Shown in pieces: positions 12,571-12,860 of a stretch of DNA of 12,860 nucleotides. The notes under the pieces are model-generated. The model was not told where the DNA came from. It saw only the letters and a list, made by a program, of their open reading frames with translations, and did no database searches. The translations under genes and the position numbers were made by a program. This DNA is from Dorea sp. (GTDB lineage Bacteria; Bacillota_A; Clostridia; Lachnospirales; Lachnospiraceae). The DNA lies in the NCBI GenBank assembly GCA_016295505.1, contig JAEDLC010000053.1, positions 1 to 12,860 on the forward strand, given 5' to 3'. How positions within the stretch are numbered: position 1 is the first letter of the stretch; every line of letters begins with the position of its first letter.

Positions 12571-12860
12571 TTATACATTTTCTTTCCCCGGCATCAGTAT
12601 GGAGAGAAATTTTTCGTAGTTCACACCATCATTATAAGGAACTTTTTCCCGCACAGAGTCCTTCAGAGAGTTTTCCAGAAATTCTCCTGTCGTTTTCAGA
12701 AGAGAAGGAAGCGCATCTCCGCGGGCAATACCACCTGCCATGCAGGATGCAAACAGATCACCGGTTCCGGAGTAGCTGCCTCCGATATAGGGGGTGGAAG
12801 TAAAAGAACATTCCGTACCATGAAGATAGAGGTTGCCGATCTGTGGTGCAGAATCGAAAT
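12571..12860 (-). CDS. Pyridoxal/pyridoxamine kinase-like protein (ribokinase superfamily), C-terminal part
   Basis: The last 95 codons of a minus-strand gene whose start lies beyond the window end; the stop codon is at 12573-12571. The visible residues include TPYIGGSYSGTGDLFASCMAG. GTGD is the anion-hole/catalytic-base motif of ribokinase-fold kinases, and the YSGTGDLF form is typical of pyridoxal/pyridoxamine kinases (PdxY/PdxK type). These phosphorylate B6 vitamers with ATP in the salvage route to pyridoxal phosphate. Downstream is a helical tail ending MPGKENV. It is followed by tRNA-Ser on the same strand after 68 nt, with no clear terminator between. Other ribokinase-family sugar or thiamine-precursor kinases are possible but fit less well. 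Confidence 0.75.
   Translation of the reverse strand, partial: FDSAPQIGNLYLHGTECSFTSTPYIGGSYSGTGDLFASCMAGGIARGDALPSLLKTTGEFLENSLKDSVREKVPYNDGVNYEKFLSILMPGKENV

Noticed and set aside
12549..12803. Forward 84-codon ORF near the right end
   Set aside because: The opposite strand encodes the pyridoxal kinase-like C-terminus with a GTGD motif, which explains the region.

Overview
The window looks like chromosomal DNA of a low-to-mid GC Firmicute of class Clostridia, most likely a gut Lachnospiraceae (Blautia/Mediterraneibacter/Dorea-like). The reasons are strong AGGAGG-type ribosome binding sites, TATAAT promoters, tRNA genes without an encoded CCA, and a set of gene families typical of that group: YitT/DUF2179, MATE, C39_2 peptidase, YesM/YesN-type two-component pair, DUF554, and a GH31 alpha-glucosidase that strongly resembles my memory of the characterised Blautia obeum enzyme. 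The species cannot be fixed from the sequence alone.

Layout. Positions 1-171 hold the 3' part of a tRNA-Val(TAC) and a complete tRNA-Leu(TAA), followed by a terminator. Positions 214-745 are AT-rich and lack an intact gene, but they are built from nested degenerate tandem repeats (10-, 63-, 74- and 42-bp spacings). The 63-bp units read as a decayed 21-residue protein repeat. Next comes a PD-(D/E)XK-nuclease-like gene (746-1540). A forward block follows: YitT-family membrane protein, flavodoxin-fold reductase with a cysteine cluster, MATE efflux pump, membrane-anchored C39-type cysteine peptidase, a probable lipoprotein of unknown function, and a sensor kinase/AraC-type response regulator pair whose genes overlap by 4 nt.

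The MATE gene and the lipoprotein gene each have a readable control region. The MATE promoter has a 19-bp spacer filled by a perfect dyad, the architecture used by MerR-family activators. The lipoprotein promoter carries two TACA-NN-TGTA boxes, the BlaI/MecI/CopY-type operator. No matching regulator is encoded in the window.

The right part is mixed. On the minus strand are a broken DUF554 membrane-protein gene (internal deletion or frameshift), tRNA-Ala(CGC), tRNA-Ser(CGA), and the 3' end of a pyridoxal/pyridoxamine kinase-like gene that runs off the window. On the plus strand, between the two tRNAs, is a single GH31 alpha-glucosidase gene with a strong terminator.

I see no CRISPR array, insertion sequence or prophage. 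The parts most deserving a second look are the repeat tract at 214-733, the two operator-type promoters, and the disrupted DUF554 gene.
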